DNA of 64,000 bases from Adiantum capillus-veneris (GCA_014529385.2 CM043971.1:27162769-27226768); one strand, 5' to 3'; shown: positions 24,843 through 35,889, numbered from the stretch's first letter. Numbers and translations: made by a program. The notes: generated from the sequence alone by a model not told the origin.

Positions 24843-25129
24843 CTCACATTCTCTAGTCATGTCCAATCCCCGCACAAATCGGTCTAGAGGTGCACGGAGA
24901 TCAGAACCACCGGGTTATAATCTCGTCTTTATTGGTCAATACCTATATTTGTGGGTACAAGAAATCTACAGACCCACGTCTACATGATACTGCATGTAGT
25001 GGAAAAAACCCCTTTGCCTCTTCTCTAGCTGTAGCACTTCACAGCATCTTAACATCTTTTCACAGTAGATCTTTTCACTGTTCGTCTAACTCTAAACCCT
25101 AAACCGTAAGTAATTCTTGTGTGGACTCG

Positions 25130-25990
25130 ATCTAACGTAAATAAGCGTAAATCTAAACAAACGTAAATCTAACTAAAAATAAACCTAAATCTAATTTAAC
25201 GTAAGTCTACATCTAACCTAATCTTTAACGGCTTTTGGGATAGTTTCCTACGACGTTAAAACTCTCTTCTTCTTGTGTGTGTGTGTGTGTGTGTGTGGGT
25301 AAACCTAAATAAACCTAAGTCTAATCTAATATAACATAAATCTAAATCTAACGTAAATTATGTTATATTAAAAACAAAGAACTAAACTAACAGGGATTAT
25401 AAGAACCTTAAAACTGATTTAACACATAATTTTTCACATAACTCGGCAAGAGTTGGCATTCTCATCACTAAAGATGTGAGAGTAAACTTCCGGCGGTGAC
25501 GCTGCCTCATCTCCATCCACATCTGACGACAGCAATTGGCCCTTTGGACCGTTCTTGCTCTTGTTACTAACTTTGAAGTTGTTGTTGAATGACTAGAGGT
25601 TGTCTAGATGGTCATTGTCGGGGATGTAGTGACTCTTTCCGCCCTGAAGATCCACCTTCTTCCCTATCTTCTCAAGACATTTCACCAGTACTTTTGGATC
25701 GACGGATCCCACCATGAGTGAAGGCAGCAATACCCTATATTCCATTGAGGGCTTTCTTCACCCGCTTCATGCAGGCATCGTGTCTATGGAGACCTAAATC
25801 TAATCTAATATAACGTAAATCTAGCGTAAATAAACGTAAATCTAACTAAAAATAAACCTAAATCTAATCTAATTTAACTTAAATAAACCTAAATCTAGTT
25901 TAACATAAGTCTACATCTAACCTAATCTTTAACGTCTTTTAGGATAGTTTCCTACGACGTTATAACTCTCTTCTTCTTGTGTGTGTGCGC
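25130..25990. repeat. Duplicated AT-rich segment in CACTA right arm
   Basis: Degenerate TAAACCTAAATCTAA runs occur twice (25,130-25,380 and 25,795-25,925). Each is linked to CTAATCTTTAACG, a TTTCCTACGACGTTA block and CTCTTCTTCTTGTGTGTG (about 25,220 and 25,925). A third copy of the CTACGACGTTAAA piece is at 26,155. No gene. Confidence 0.75.
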
Positions 25991-26189
25991 GTGTGTGGAT
26001 GTGTGTGCCAATAAAAAGAGATAAATGGTATAACCTTTCTATCACCCATGCCAAGTATGATAGATTGGTTATGCCATTTCCCTCTTGAATAATAGGTCTT
26101 GAGTTCAACTCCTCGTCGGCTAGATCTTTAGGTCTTTTAATTTTAATTAGTTTCCTACGACGTTAAATTAGTTTCTCTCTCTTTCTCTC

Positions 26190-26406
26190 TCAATGTGTGT
26201 GCGTTTTTTTGTTTATGCATGTTTTCTCTCTCTTTTCCTCTCTCAATGTGTGCGTTTTTTGTTTATGCATGTTCTCTCTCTCTTTTCCTCTCTCAATGTG
26301 TGCGTTTTTTGTTTATGCATGCTCTCTCTCTCTTTTCCTCTCTCAATGTGTGTGTGCATTCTTTGTTTATGTATGTGTGTGTGCGTTTTTGTTTATGTTT
26401 GTACTT

Positions 26407-26444
<38 letters not shown>

Positions 26445-26454
26445 AAAAACACTA

Positions 26455-26507
<53 letters not shown>

Positions 26508-26569
26508 AAGAGGGGAAGGGAACATGAGAGTGAGGAGAGGGAAGGAGCATACCTGGCTCTCCTTCCTCT

Positions 26570-26605
<36 letters not shown>

Positions 26606-26607
26606 AG

Positions 26608-26652
<45 letters not shown>

Positions 26653-26665
26653 AGGGAGGGAGAGC
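26190..26665. repeat. Tandem ~54-bp repeat and CT/TG/GA microsatellites
   Basis: Four units with TCTCTCAATGTGTGCG and TTTGTTTATGCATG, followed by CT, TG and GA runs. Long open frames here are simple-sequence artefacts. Confidence 0.85.
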
Positions 26666-26858
26666 GTTACCTGCTCCTTGCTTGAGGGCGCCGAAAAACT
26701 CAGATCTGAGATCTGATTTTTTGGACGCTCTCTGTTTTTTTTTTAGCCCAGCCGGCGTCGCTATGATCGTCGCAAATTTACAAGTAAATTGCGACGCTCA
26801 TAGCAACGCCATGATTTTTTTTTTTGAGCGTCGCTAATATGAATAACCTCTTGTAGTG

Positions 26859-27430
26859 ATTCTCACCAACCTAATAGGTGAAATTTCACCTAGTAGGTGC
26901 TTTCATAAAGTTATAGGTGAAATACTAAATATTCTATAGTACCACCTAAAAGAAGAAATTTGACCTAGAAAGGCATCTAGCACTAGGTGCTTTGTAAGAG
27001 CCTACCATACTTTTGAAAACTACCTACAAGGTGGAATTTTTACCTATAACATAATTTGTAGGTGTTCTCTAGTTGTTATAAACTGTTCTAGGTGTTGTCA
27101 TAAATTGTTCTAGGTGCTATTGAAAAACTATTCAAGGTTAACAGTTTATGTGCTTTTATAAAAGTCTAGGTGAAATACTCACCAATCTATAGTACCACCT
27201 AATGAAATTTCACCCATTAGGTGCTTTTATTTAGGACTAGGTGCAATACTCACCATTCTATAGTTCAACCTATCATGTGTGGTTTTACCTAATATGTTAA
27301 ATTTCACCTATTAGGTGAAACTTCACCTATAAAGTGAAATTCCACCTATAATGTAGAATTTCACCTGTTTGGTGAACTTTCATCTATTTGGTTAAACTTT
27401 TCCCATCAGGTAAATTTTCTTATGGTGAGC
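26859..27430. repeat. Intronic AGGTGA/TCACCT motif array (right part)
   Basis: Same motifs as 18,950-19,465: AATAGGTGAAATTTCACC, TAGTAGGTGC, CACCTATAAAGTG and so on. The array ends before the acceptor at 27,506. Confidence 0.75.
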
Positions 27431-27506
27431 TCATTAATTGTTTTCTGAAGGTTTTTCTATGTGCTGAAGTTTACCTTATATGTGACTAAATCTTGTGGTC
27501 TTGTAG

Positions 27507-28400
27507 AGAGACATCAACCTCTTGGAAAGAAAATTATCATGTTCCTTGCATTATATGTCATTCTTTGAGAATATGTTGAAGCAATTGGCCAATGGTTGTA
27601 CTTTGGTTTTGAGTCATACAAATAGGGCAGATTTTTATTCAGACTATGTTGCTTGTGGTGAACCGCTTGCTGCAATTGACATTGGAGTGTACATGTTTCC
27701 ATGTGGTCATAAATACCACAGTATGTGTTTTGCAACTACACTAGTTTCTAAGCAAGTTTGTGTGCAGTTGGGTTGCAATGAAAGAATTATTGAGACTGTT
27801 AAGTCTATGTTGGTTGGACATAATCCTAGATCCTCCCCCTAATTTCAGGAGCCAACAATTTTTGATGTCAAGACAGAAGTTTCAGGTATTACTAACAAGC
27901 TTGCTTATGTGGAATTGTTGACTATTGTGAGTTATTCTTTTAAGCATTTTGCAGGATGGTCTAATGTAGAGGTTGCACATCATATGATATTTGAAACTGG
28001 TTGTGGTTACACTGAAAATGTTGTTGGTGTTGAAGAAGGGAATGTTTCTAATCTTGGAATAGCTAGCCCAGGTGGAGCAGAGAAGTCATGGAGTGATCGC
28101 GAAGCAGCAAAGAATGTTGAGCATGATACTTCCCCCCCTGAATCAATTGTACTTGGTGAAACATCTGAGGTGGCAGTAGAAGCTGTATTGGGTGGCGACA
28201 CAGATGCAGAGTCTATGTTTTTGGTGGAGTTTGTGAAGAGGTTCAAATCAAACAAGCGCACAATGACAACTACTGCACCTGGAGAAGGTAAGATATGTTA
28301 CCAATTAGCTAATTTGGCATTCTTGGAAACTTGTGATTCATTTAACTTCAATTGGTTTGCAATGCAAATACAGGCCCATCAAAGAAAACAAGATCTGCTA
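27507..28400 (+). pseudogene. Left transposon gene, middle exons (RING-like Cys/His motif)
   Basis: After the acceptor CTTGTAG, frame RDINLLERKLSC continues in phase with the exon ending at 18,949. Residues around 45-85 read CGEPLAAIDIGVYMFPCGHK, then YHSMCF and CVQLGC. The CGHKYHSMCF piece and spacing resemble the second half of a RING/treble-clef zinc motif, although the first Cys pair is incomplete. A TAA at about 27,840 interrupts the frame. Coding then continues with FQEPTIFDVKTEVSGITNKL and an acidic/Ser-rich linker (27,909-28,287) ending at a GTAAGA donor. A small exon 28,374-28,400 (SKKTRSAT) is basic. Exon limits after 27,840 are uncertain. Confidence 0.45.
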
Positions 28401-28810
28401 CGTAGAAATATGTTGGTATTTATCTACACAGTTGTATCGTGCCTTCATTTGACTCGAATGATGCTCATCCAAAACCACGTGGTTTGCAAGAAGTTGTAGC
28501 TTCTTAAATGCGTGCTTGTATTTCTGCCCTTGGCTTACATCATTCCTTTTGTGAACATCCATGTGCTTGCGATACTTGACCGTTTCCCTAATTACTGTCA
28601 AATTAGCCTCTCAAAATAAGATTTTTTGTCTTTTTGCCTTATTGGAGTAACCATTTTAAAGTTATGCTAATTAAGTTTATATGGTTTCATTTGTATGAGT
28701 TGTCACTGGTTTTACAAGGTATGGTCAATGATTTTCCATGATTGCTTTCCCTTGTGTCTTTGTCTAGATAAGAGAAAGCCATGTGCACAGTCGGAAGAAG
28801 TTATAATCAG

Positions 28811-29376
28811 GGAATTACACAAAGTGGTTTCAAGCACGGTTCAAACAAACCAGACTAGTTGATTTGAATGCTGTGCTTGTACACACTTTTCGCCCTCATG
28901 AAAGAGAAACCCCTGATCCGGACTCAAATGACCACTATGTAGTACAAGAGCAATACAAAACAATTTATGTGCATAAGGATGCAGCAAGATTCCTTGCTTG
29001 GGCTAGACAAATAGCTAATGTCTATATTTGGAGTTCAATGATGCTTTGCAACCTGGAAGATAAGTTAAAGAGTTGTTTTCTTGTTGCAATTAAATGTATT
29101 AGTGGTTTTATTGGCCAAGAATGTTGTGAGGTTGCCAGATTTAAATTTCTTGGAGGGAAGCCAACTTTTTTCAATGCATTACTTGTGTTTTTTGAAAGAC
29201 ATAGGGGTAAATATCATGAAGGCAATACTTTGTCCATTGATGATTCTTGGTACAAACATACACACAATAGGACAAGTACATATGTCATATTTCCAGAAGA
29301 GAAGAAGGCTAATTATATAGTAGACATATTGCTTATGTGGAATGGGTGGCTGCTGAGGATCAAGCTAGATTTGTGA
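28811..29376 (+). CDS. Left transposon gene, 3' exon: FCP1/NIF-like phosphatase domain
   Basis: After an acceptor (ATAATCAG) near 28,810 the frame reads NYTKWFQARFKQTRLVDLNA and on to the TGA at 29,374. It matches the order of an FCP1-homology (NLI-interacting factor-like, HAD) domain. Motif I is VDLNAVLVHT (DxN as in many plant members); YVHKDAARFLAWARQIANVY leads into IWSS (motif II). Then come GKPTFFNALL, NTLSIDDSWYKHTHN (motif III/IV with paired Asp) and YVIFPEE. In host cells such domains dephosphorylate Ser/Thr, for example of the RNA polymerase II tail. Here it is the last exon of a transposon gene. The domain is nearly full length, and its active residues are mostly kept. Activity is inferred only. 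Confidence 0.65.
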
Positions 29377-29956
29377 TGTCTTAGGAAGTGCCAAGCCAAA
29401 ATCAGGATGACTCTTTTGTCACCAAAAACATGGAATGTGGATGGAGGATGAAATACAATACATGGAAAAGGAGGCAACGGTCTCCCCACTGAAGTCTATT
29501 GCAACATTGTATGTTTGTGTAATGTACATTCTTGATCTGGAGTTTATAGCATGCGCAAAACTGTAAATATAAAGAATGGCTTTTCCAGTACACAGCCACT
29601 GCTGCTGCTCAGTATGATGCATGTACTTCCCAGATGTAATCATAGTCACAAATATATCAAAGTGAAATTTTTGAACACCCGAGTATTGCTCTAGACTTGT
29701 GTGTATTTCATTTGTGTATTTTGGAGAGAGTGTGTTTCTTTATTGGAGCTTTGTTTGAGGTATGCATAGGAGTAGCTCATGCATTGGAGACATGTTGGAA
29801 CTTGTTAGATATGAAGTGAAATGAGATGATATATTAACATCATCAAAAGGCAAAAATGGTTGATGCTTCTCAGTTGCCCGATTTCATTTCACATTAATGT
29901 CATCAAAAGGCCAAAGTGGTTGATGCTACTCAGTTGCCCGACAATTTGGCCTACTA
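29377..29956. other. Region between the convergent transposon genes
   Basis: No gene. It contains a ~50-base direct duplication around 29,840-29,940 (CATCAAAAGGC-AAA-TGGTTGATGCT, TCAGTTGCCCGA). It presumably holds both 3' ends. Confidence 0.5.
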
Positions 29957-30640
29957 TTACATATCGAATGGCATACTGTAATAACCCAACTCATAAATTT
30001 TGGACGACAATATGTACTTGTTTCTGTCTGTAGGAAATGGAGGCATGGGGAACTTTATAGATTGTACAAGATGGGAAGGTAGAAGCACCTTGGGATGATT
30101 GTCAAGAATGTAGTAGACGTTAGAAGTGCCCTCAACCTTCTCATAATAGTGACCCTCAACAACATATGTATTAGCAGCTATACAATTTTCCCAAGAATCA
30201 TTCATTGCTTTTGTTGCTAAGTACTTGGGTTTGTGGCATCTCATTATGTAAAAATAATACTCCATTTTAGAATCATTGGTGGAAAAGTTATCGCCAACGC
30301 ATAACGCGTTACTCAAAGAATCATGGTGCCTGACATATAGAGGAATGTATACTTCATCCTCTTCATCTGGATCATCACACTCTGCTTCATTGTCTGCAAT
30401 AGGCTCTAAAGTTTTGTACTGCCAACCCTCTACATGACCTGCATTGTTACATCTCCTCCATTGCTCATGCATGCAAGCTTCACAATAGCATGAAAGTGCT
30501 TTCACTATGACTTCATGCTTTAAAAAGGAAGAATACGCATTCACACAATGTAGAGACCTTGAACCAGGCACTTGTTGGAAATTCCACTGAGTTTCTCATG
30601 GTACCTCATCAGTTTTGATCGCCCAAAATACTCTACTCAC
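29957..30640 (-). pseudogene. DDE-like transposase, C-terminal region
   Basis: Minus frame continuing the transposase after a frameshift: GVSRVFWAIKTDEVP, a TGA, then VPGSRSLHCVNAYSSF. It includes a Cys-rich stretch (ALSCYCEACMHEQWRRCNN; C-x-C-x2-C...C) and an acidic patch (ECDDPDEEDEVYIP). It goes on to a TAA near 29,985 region, ending LGYYSMPFDM at 29,957. I recall the Cys-rich tail and the VFW-I-DEVP element following the DDE core in related proteins, but cannot name a domain. Confidence 0.5.
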
Positions 30641-30651
30641 TCCTATCTGTC

Positions 30652-31478
30652 CTAATGCCCCCCGAACCTCTGTTTTACGAATGAAACCACATGAGAAGCA
30701 CACTTCATTGGCCACACATCAGGTTTCAGCTGCTTGTGTGTCAGTGTCCTTTTGATTACATCTCTAGCCCCATCATGCTCACCCTTTCTATGCCCAGACG
30801 CAAAGAAGTTCCATGTCATTTGATGACCAGTTAGGTGACCATACCTTGCAAATAAAAAAAGTTGCTAGGTAGCATTGAGTGGTTCTGAAAACTATCAAAG
30901 CTAGCACATTAAGCAGTTCAACTAAATTGCTAGGTGACTCAAGGACAGTGATAACTGGTTCAAATGATGCAAATGACCTATCAATTAAATAAAAAGGCCT
31001 TTTTGATTTGAATTGATCAGCACAACCATCAAACCAAACCCATTGTCTCTCTAATTCACTAAGTGAGTTCTCCTTAAGCCATTTGTACTGAAGTTGCAAG
31101 CAATGCTGCACGAAAAGTGTATCTTGCATTTTTTCATTCAATATGTAAAAGTGTATCACCTTCAGTATATCTTGGGTTGGTGTTCGCATGTATGTAATCT
31201 GAACCAGTATTGTGACTTGTGCTGAATACCAATGCATTGATTGAATCTCATTCTTCTCCTTGAACGAATAGTTTTCAACAAAGTCTATTACTGAAACCAC
31301 CACATTAGATGGAAACTTTGTCAAGCATTTCTTAAACTGTAGAGCTTGCTGCCGTGCAATAAAGTTGTGCTTTATGAATCTTTGAACACACTGCTAGAAC
31401 ATGGGTAAGAATTGCTTGGAAGGGAGATGCTTGATGATCACATCCTTCCTTTTCTTCTTGCCACCCGCATCATCAATA
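30652..31478 (-). pseudogene. DDE-like transposase catalytic core of the large TIR element
   Basis: Reads IDFVENYSFKEKNEIQSMHW (first acidic motif), a 70-residue spacer, VWFDGCADQFKSKRPFYLID (second motif) and then, after a frameshift near 30,830, WNFFASGHRKGEHDGA and IKRTLTHKQL (third motif). The succession D(F)-ENYS...Q / DG-x-QFK / HGKG-like-xDGA is one I remember from uncharacterised transposase-like proteins of invertebrates and some plants; the superfamily name is not known to me. The core is convincing, but this copy is broken. It would act on the 25-bp TIRs. Confidence 0.6.
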
Positions 31479-31940
31479 TAGTCAGTTTTCTATATCTTCA
31501 AAAAGCTTCACAAAGAGTATCACATTGTTGTCAGAAATCTCCTTTGGACATGTATATGATCCTCTTGACAGACAGGTAGCACACTCTCCCAATAAACATG
31601 ATAATTCATGGAACATCGATGACTCCGCCTTCTTACATAAGAAGGACTCCCATATCTCTGAAACACTACTGTATGAAGCGTGGCTAGCAACACAATGAGC
31701 ATGACATGGTGAAGGGAGACAAATACCACATCTGCAATTACAAGATAGGTGCATGCCATATTTACTATGTCTCATTTGATTGAATGCATATTTGAAGAAA
31801 AGCATCTGCACATGTTCGATGCAGCAACATGTATACCTATCCTTCAACTTATGAACAAGGAATGGATTCATCATTTCGAAGGATCTCAAGGAAATCTTGA
31901 GATTTGGATATTGCTGCAAAAATATTGTATACAGCTCAAC
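31479..31940 (-). CDS. DDE-like transposase, Cys-rich exon before the core
   Basis: Starts after an acceptor (TTTTGACAG on the minus strand, 31,941) with VELYTIFLQQYPNLKISLRS. It has MNPFLVHKLKDRYTCCCIEH and then CNCRCGICLPSPCHAHC, a dense Cys/His set likely to bind zinc. The frame runs to EDIEN, where it shifts into the next frame (TDYIDDAGGKKKRKDVIIKH) at about 31,480. Confidence 0.55.
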
Positions 31941-33500
31941 CTGTCAAAACAAGATAAAAATGGGTTAGTGATTGAGAAATCGCGAAGGTGGTTCAGTACG
32001 TACCATATGCAAGTATTTAGTAAGTGTTGTTGTGTATTTGTGCACTATAATTTTTTAGGTGCGTAATATTCATTAAGAAAACATATAGTGGAAAAAACCC
32101 CAATATATACCATATCCTAGTTCTGCATAATTCTACATAGAGACAATTATAGTTCTAAAGTCTAATGTATATAGATATTAGAGCAACCATCAAGATATAA
32201 ATTGAATAAACAATAACTGTATAACTAGATACTTGATGCTTATGCAAGCATGCACCTTCAATGATAACTGAAATAAAACAGTTTACTCGCTGAAAATAAG
32301 GCTTTGACTATTTTGGAGAGGACCTTGGCTGAGGGGACGTTGTGAGCCTTCAGGGATGATTTTGGATGTTTCTAGGTGTAAGTAGATGGCTGAATCAACC
32401 TCTATAAATTAATTACAGAGCGCTGGAAAGACTTGTAGATGACCCCAAAACTGAGGGAATGAAAGGAGGGGGGAAATCTATGATCAATACGTATTTATTA
32501 CAATATAGTATGTATCGCATTGAAAAAGGTATGGTGTCAGAGAGGTCTACATAGTTGAAAATTAGCCTATGTGTTCTTGAAAGGGGTTTAGGTGATTAAG
32601 AGACATCCTTATACACTATAAATTCATGAATGGGATATAGGCAATCGAGTCTAGGTGTAAAGGAAACTTTAATGGAGGGGTTTTGCCTAAAAGCTACTCC
32701 ATCTCAAGTTCTAGGTGAAATTTTCACCTCTAATTTTCACCTTAATAGGTGATGTTTTACCTAATAGGTGCTCCATCGCAAGTTCTAGGTTCAATTTTCA
32801 CCTATTAGGAAAAATATTAAGGAAAGCTTTTCACCTTAAAACTTGATGTTTTTCCTAAAAGGTGCTCCTTCTCAAGTTCTAGGTGAAAATTCACCTATTA
32901 GGAGAATCTAAAGGAAAAACCTTCACCTTAATAGGTGATGTTTTACCTAATAGTTGCTACATTTAGATTCTAGGAAAAAATATCACCTATTACATAGTAT
33001 TAAAGAAAAACTTTTCACCTATTAGGAGATTTTTTACCTAGTAGGTGAATTTTCCACCTAATAGCATACCAATTAGGCGATGCTTTAACCTATAGGTGGT
33101 TCCTTTCATGTTCTAGGTAAAACTAATCGTAAAAACTTTCACCTTTAGAGGTGATGTTTTACCTTATAGGTTCTCATTTTAAGTTCCAGGTGGAATTTTA
33201 ACCTATTAGGAAAACATTAAAAGAATACTTTTCATTTTTTAGGAGAAGTTTCACTTAATCAATGAAATCTTCACCTAACAACATACCTATTAATTAAAGT
33301 TTTACCCTATAGGAGCTCCTTTTCATGTTCCAGGTGAAATTCTCACCTATTAGGTAAGGTGAATAATACCATTTCTAAAAGAATAGATAGACAAGAGTAA
33401 AATCTATGTTATAATCAACCAAAAAATTTACTCCGTGCTAAGGTATGTACGTGTGGTTCATCCAATAGGTGAATCACATACTCAATGAAATACCCTCTTC
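31941..33500. other. Intron of the transposase gene
   Basis: AT-rich, no coding; the lower half holds the AGGTGA/TCACCT array annotated separately. The donor was not placed exactly. Confidence 0.5.
32690..33385. repeat. AGGTGA/TCACCT array in transposase intron
   Basis: More than a dozen copies of TTCTAGGTGAAA, CACCTATTAGGA and TAATAGGTGATGTTTTACC, in both orientations. They are related to the left-gene intron arrays and to the AGGTGA of the TIR. Confidence 0.75.
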
Positions 33501-33504
33501 CAAC

Positions 33505-34257
33505 TCATTTTCTATAGATGTATTTTTTGTTTGGAGACACGCGTGTCTGGATCATCCAAAAGGCAATCACCAGGTCCTTCATTGGATGAGATATGACATG
33601 GCATACCTTAGGATGATTCTGGCACAACTCCAAGGGTAGCTCCCCATCTTCTGAGACTTGTAGATGGGCGGTTGTAGCAACTAAATTTCTCCAATGCAAG
33701 CCCAAGAAATTTGCAGTTTGGGTGTGATTCACTCGTGTTGAACCGTTTCCATTGAGAATCATCAAGCATGAAGATCTTTTAAGAGCCAGCTCTGCTACAG
33801 ATCGTGAATCCTTGACCTATTGCATGGTGTTTTGGATGTTGGATAAAATAGACCGCTCAACTGTAGATGTTGCAAAATTGGGAATGTTTATGAAACTAGG
33901 GTGCTGTAGTATTAGCTTGAATATGTCCTTCTTCATGTCTATGTCCATCCATCTTGTGACATGCTGCCAGCAGTTGATAACTGTCTTGGCAGCCTTATTC
34001 TTAATAACATGACTATCACAACACGTTTCATCTCCCTTATTTCTGCTTCTTTCTTCTTGTTTCTTTTCATCCCAATACTCTCTGATCTTAGAAATGGCCG
34101 CTGATTCTATATCCTTGTTACTCTGTTGTAGATTATGAAAGGGTTCATGAGGCTCAAGTGACATTGGCTAAATGAAAATCGGTGGAGGCACTGGTTGAAT
34201 CTCACGACATGTGTCATTCGTGCTGCTCCAGTCATTGCTACAACCATCGGATTCCAT
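33505..34257 (-). pseudogene. DDE-like transposase, N-terminal exon
   Basis: ATG at 34,257 (MESDGCSNDWSSTNDTC). An in-frame TAG follows about 30 residues later, then MSLEPHEPFHNLQQSNKDIE, a charged helix (IREYWDEKKQEERSRNKGDE) and WQHVTRWMDIDMKKDIFKLI. A second TAG near 33,823 precedes VKDSRSVAELALKRSS and HTQTANFLGLHWRNLVATTA, which may be a helix-turn-helix-like DNA-binding part. The frame ends near 33,505 at an unplaced donor. Confidence 0.5.
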
Positions 34258-34669
34258 TCCAGATGTAGAAACTCAAAATAAGAAGATGTACGAGTAGAAG
34301 AAGACTTAGAAGAAGAAGAAGATGTCAGATTGAAACAAGAAGAAGCAATGAAGGGGGAAGGGGAAGAAGGGTTGAAGCATTCAAAAAATGTGAAGACAAG
34401 AAGCAAGGAATCAAGGGAAGGATAAGCAGCATGGAATCAAGGTGGTGAATGGAGAAGCATTACAGTCCACAGAAAGAGGGAAAATGAAGAAGATGATGAT
34501 GAAAACTAGGAAAAAGAGAGAACTGCAAAGGTGGACGATAGCAAACACAGACTGCAGCCAACTTAAAACCAATTAACATGCAATAAAGTGACTTCAACTT
34601 CCAAGAAAAATTTGCACAAAACATGCCTTTTTTTCTCCTCCGCAAGGAATTGTCCAAGACATCACTTTT

Positions 34670-34694
34670 TGTATCATCTAATCATGCTTTCACC
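34670..34694 (-). repeat. Right terminal inverted repeat
   Basis: Inverse copy of 17,435-17,459 with one difference (GATTAGA against GATTAGG). Confidence 0.85.
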
Positions 34695-35080
34695 CTTCTT
34701 TGAAAGAAGCTATCTCTATTGTTTCAAGGTCAATATGTGAATGGCGTGTAGCTACCTTTTTTTACTACCATGCATGGTTTGGGATTGAGGTCCACCACTT
34801 TTGCAACCTACTATCTATTGTGTTATGTAGGTTTTAGGCCAAGGTTGTTTGAAGGTGCACCACCTATCCAAGCTAGATCTATTGAATAGTCTTATCTCTA
34901 GTCTGATCACGTAGATGGTTTGGAGTAGAGGTCCACCACATGTCCAACCTACCATTGTGCTATGGAGGTTTTAGCCCATGGTGGTTTGAAGGTCCATCAC
35001 CTATCCAAGCTAGCTCTATTGAATAGTCCTATCTCTATTGTTTGAAGGTCAAAGTGTGAATGGAGTGTAGCTATTATGTT
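34695..35080 (+). repeat. Satellite array, second block
   Basis: Continues the unit cut by the large TIR element (TTGAAAGAAGCTATCTC onward). It ends with ATGTT, the target duplication of the next LTR element. Confidence 0.9.
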
Positions 35081-35222
35081 TGTTGAGAGAGAAGGAGAGA
35101 GCACAGAAATAGAACCCCAAAGTGTGTAGAATACACACATGAGATGTTGTATTTATAGAGGGGACCTGGGTGCCATATATAGAGAAGCCATATATTGATT
35201 AGCTTCACATATAAGCTCAACA
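35081..35222 (-). repeat. LTR of copy 1 (3' LTR in element sense)
   Basis: 142 bp, TG...CA ends. On the minus strand it contains CTCTATAAATAC-like TATA sequence. Confidence 0.9.
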
Positions 35223-35889
35223 CCCCCGCTCAAATAAGGGTCCCTAACTGTGGATGAAAAAACCCTTGGGGGATCAAGGGAAAAACCCACAGCTCTATAT
35301 ACACCCACCGTTATATTATAAAAATCATTGAATATACAAATGTTTATGAGGAGCTACATCACTCCTTTTACAATGAATTACATTGCTCCTATGCTATCAA
35401 ATACAATAATGGATACAAAGGTTCAATAAAGAGGTGTAAAGGCTATCGATTATCTCGTAATCAGAAGTGTCTCCGTGAATCTGTTGTGTAGCTTGTCATC
35501 AGTATCGCATCACCAACCATATTTTCATGTTGTCATCAATATGGCATCACCAAACATATCTTCATAAATCTTTTATTGTCACCACGTTTGTCTTCATGAA
35601 ATCAATTCTTTGATGAATCCTACATAGATCATAGACTCGAAAAACATAGTCATGAAAATTATTAGCATCGTTAGTGAAATAAATTCGTTCACAATGCCAT
35701 AAGAGATGGTTCGCGACGCCACTCTTTTGACGACATATATACGCACGACAACATATGTGGACACAAAGTATGAACATAAAAAGTACAAGATGCATGATAC
35801 GTGATGCAAATGACATATGTACATACTACATAAAATGACATTTATCAACGTAGTGATACCAATGAGTATCATCAAAGTATTAACAAAAT

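Larger units (their letters stand above)
19466..26858 (-). mobile_element. CACTA (En/Spm) transposon nested in the intron
   Basis: Left end CACCACAAGAGGTT (one change from CACTAC) and right end AACCTCTTGTAGTG are inverted copies. Both ends are flanked by the 3-bp target-site duplication ATT (19,463-19,465 and 26,859-26,861), as expected for the superfamily. It is 7393 bp long. Subterminal repeats of the TAGCGACG type lie inside the ends. It codes on the minus strand for a TNP2-type transposase (24,720 down to about 21,700) and a second, TnpA/Transposase_24-like protein (21,401 down to 20,240). It is the youngest insertion at this place. Confidence 0.93.
17435..34694. mobile_element. Large TIR DNA transposon with two convergent genes
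   Basis: The element starts GGTGAAAGCATGATTAG at 17,435 and ends with its inverted copy at 34,694; the 25-base ends differ at one position. The flanks are CTTCTA and CTTCTT, that is a 5-6 bp target-site duplication, and joining the flanks restores a satellite unit. Without the nested CACTA element it is about 9.9 kb. It carries a plus-strand spliced gene (17,961-29,376, ending in an FCP1-like domain) and a minus-strand spliced gene (34,257-29,957, DDE-like transposase) that converge near 29.4-29.9 kb. Introns of both genes contain arrays of AGGTGA/TCACCT motifs also found in the TIR. Superfamily unknown to me. Confidence 0.8.

Noticed and set aside
25085-25380. Telomere-like CCCTAAA / TAAACCTAAATC runs
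   Set aside because: Only two exact CCCTAAA units; the rest is degenerate, and it lies within the CACTA element.
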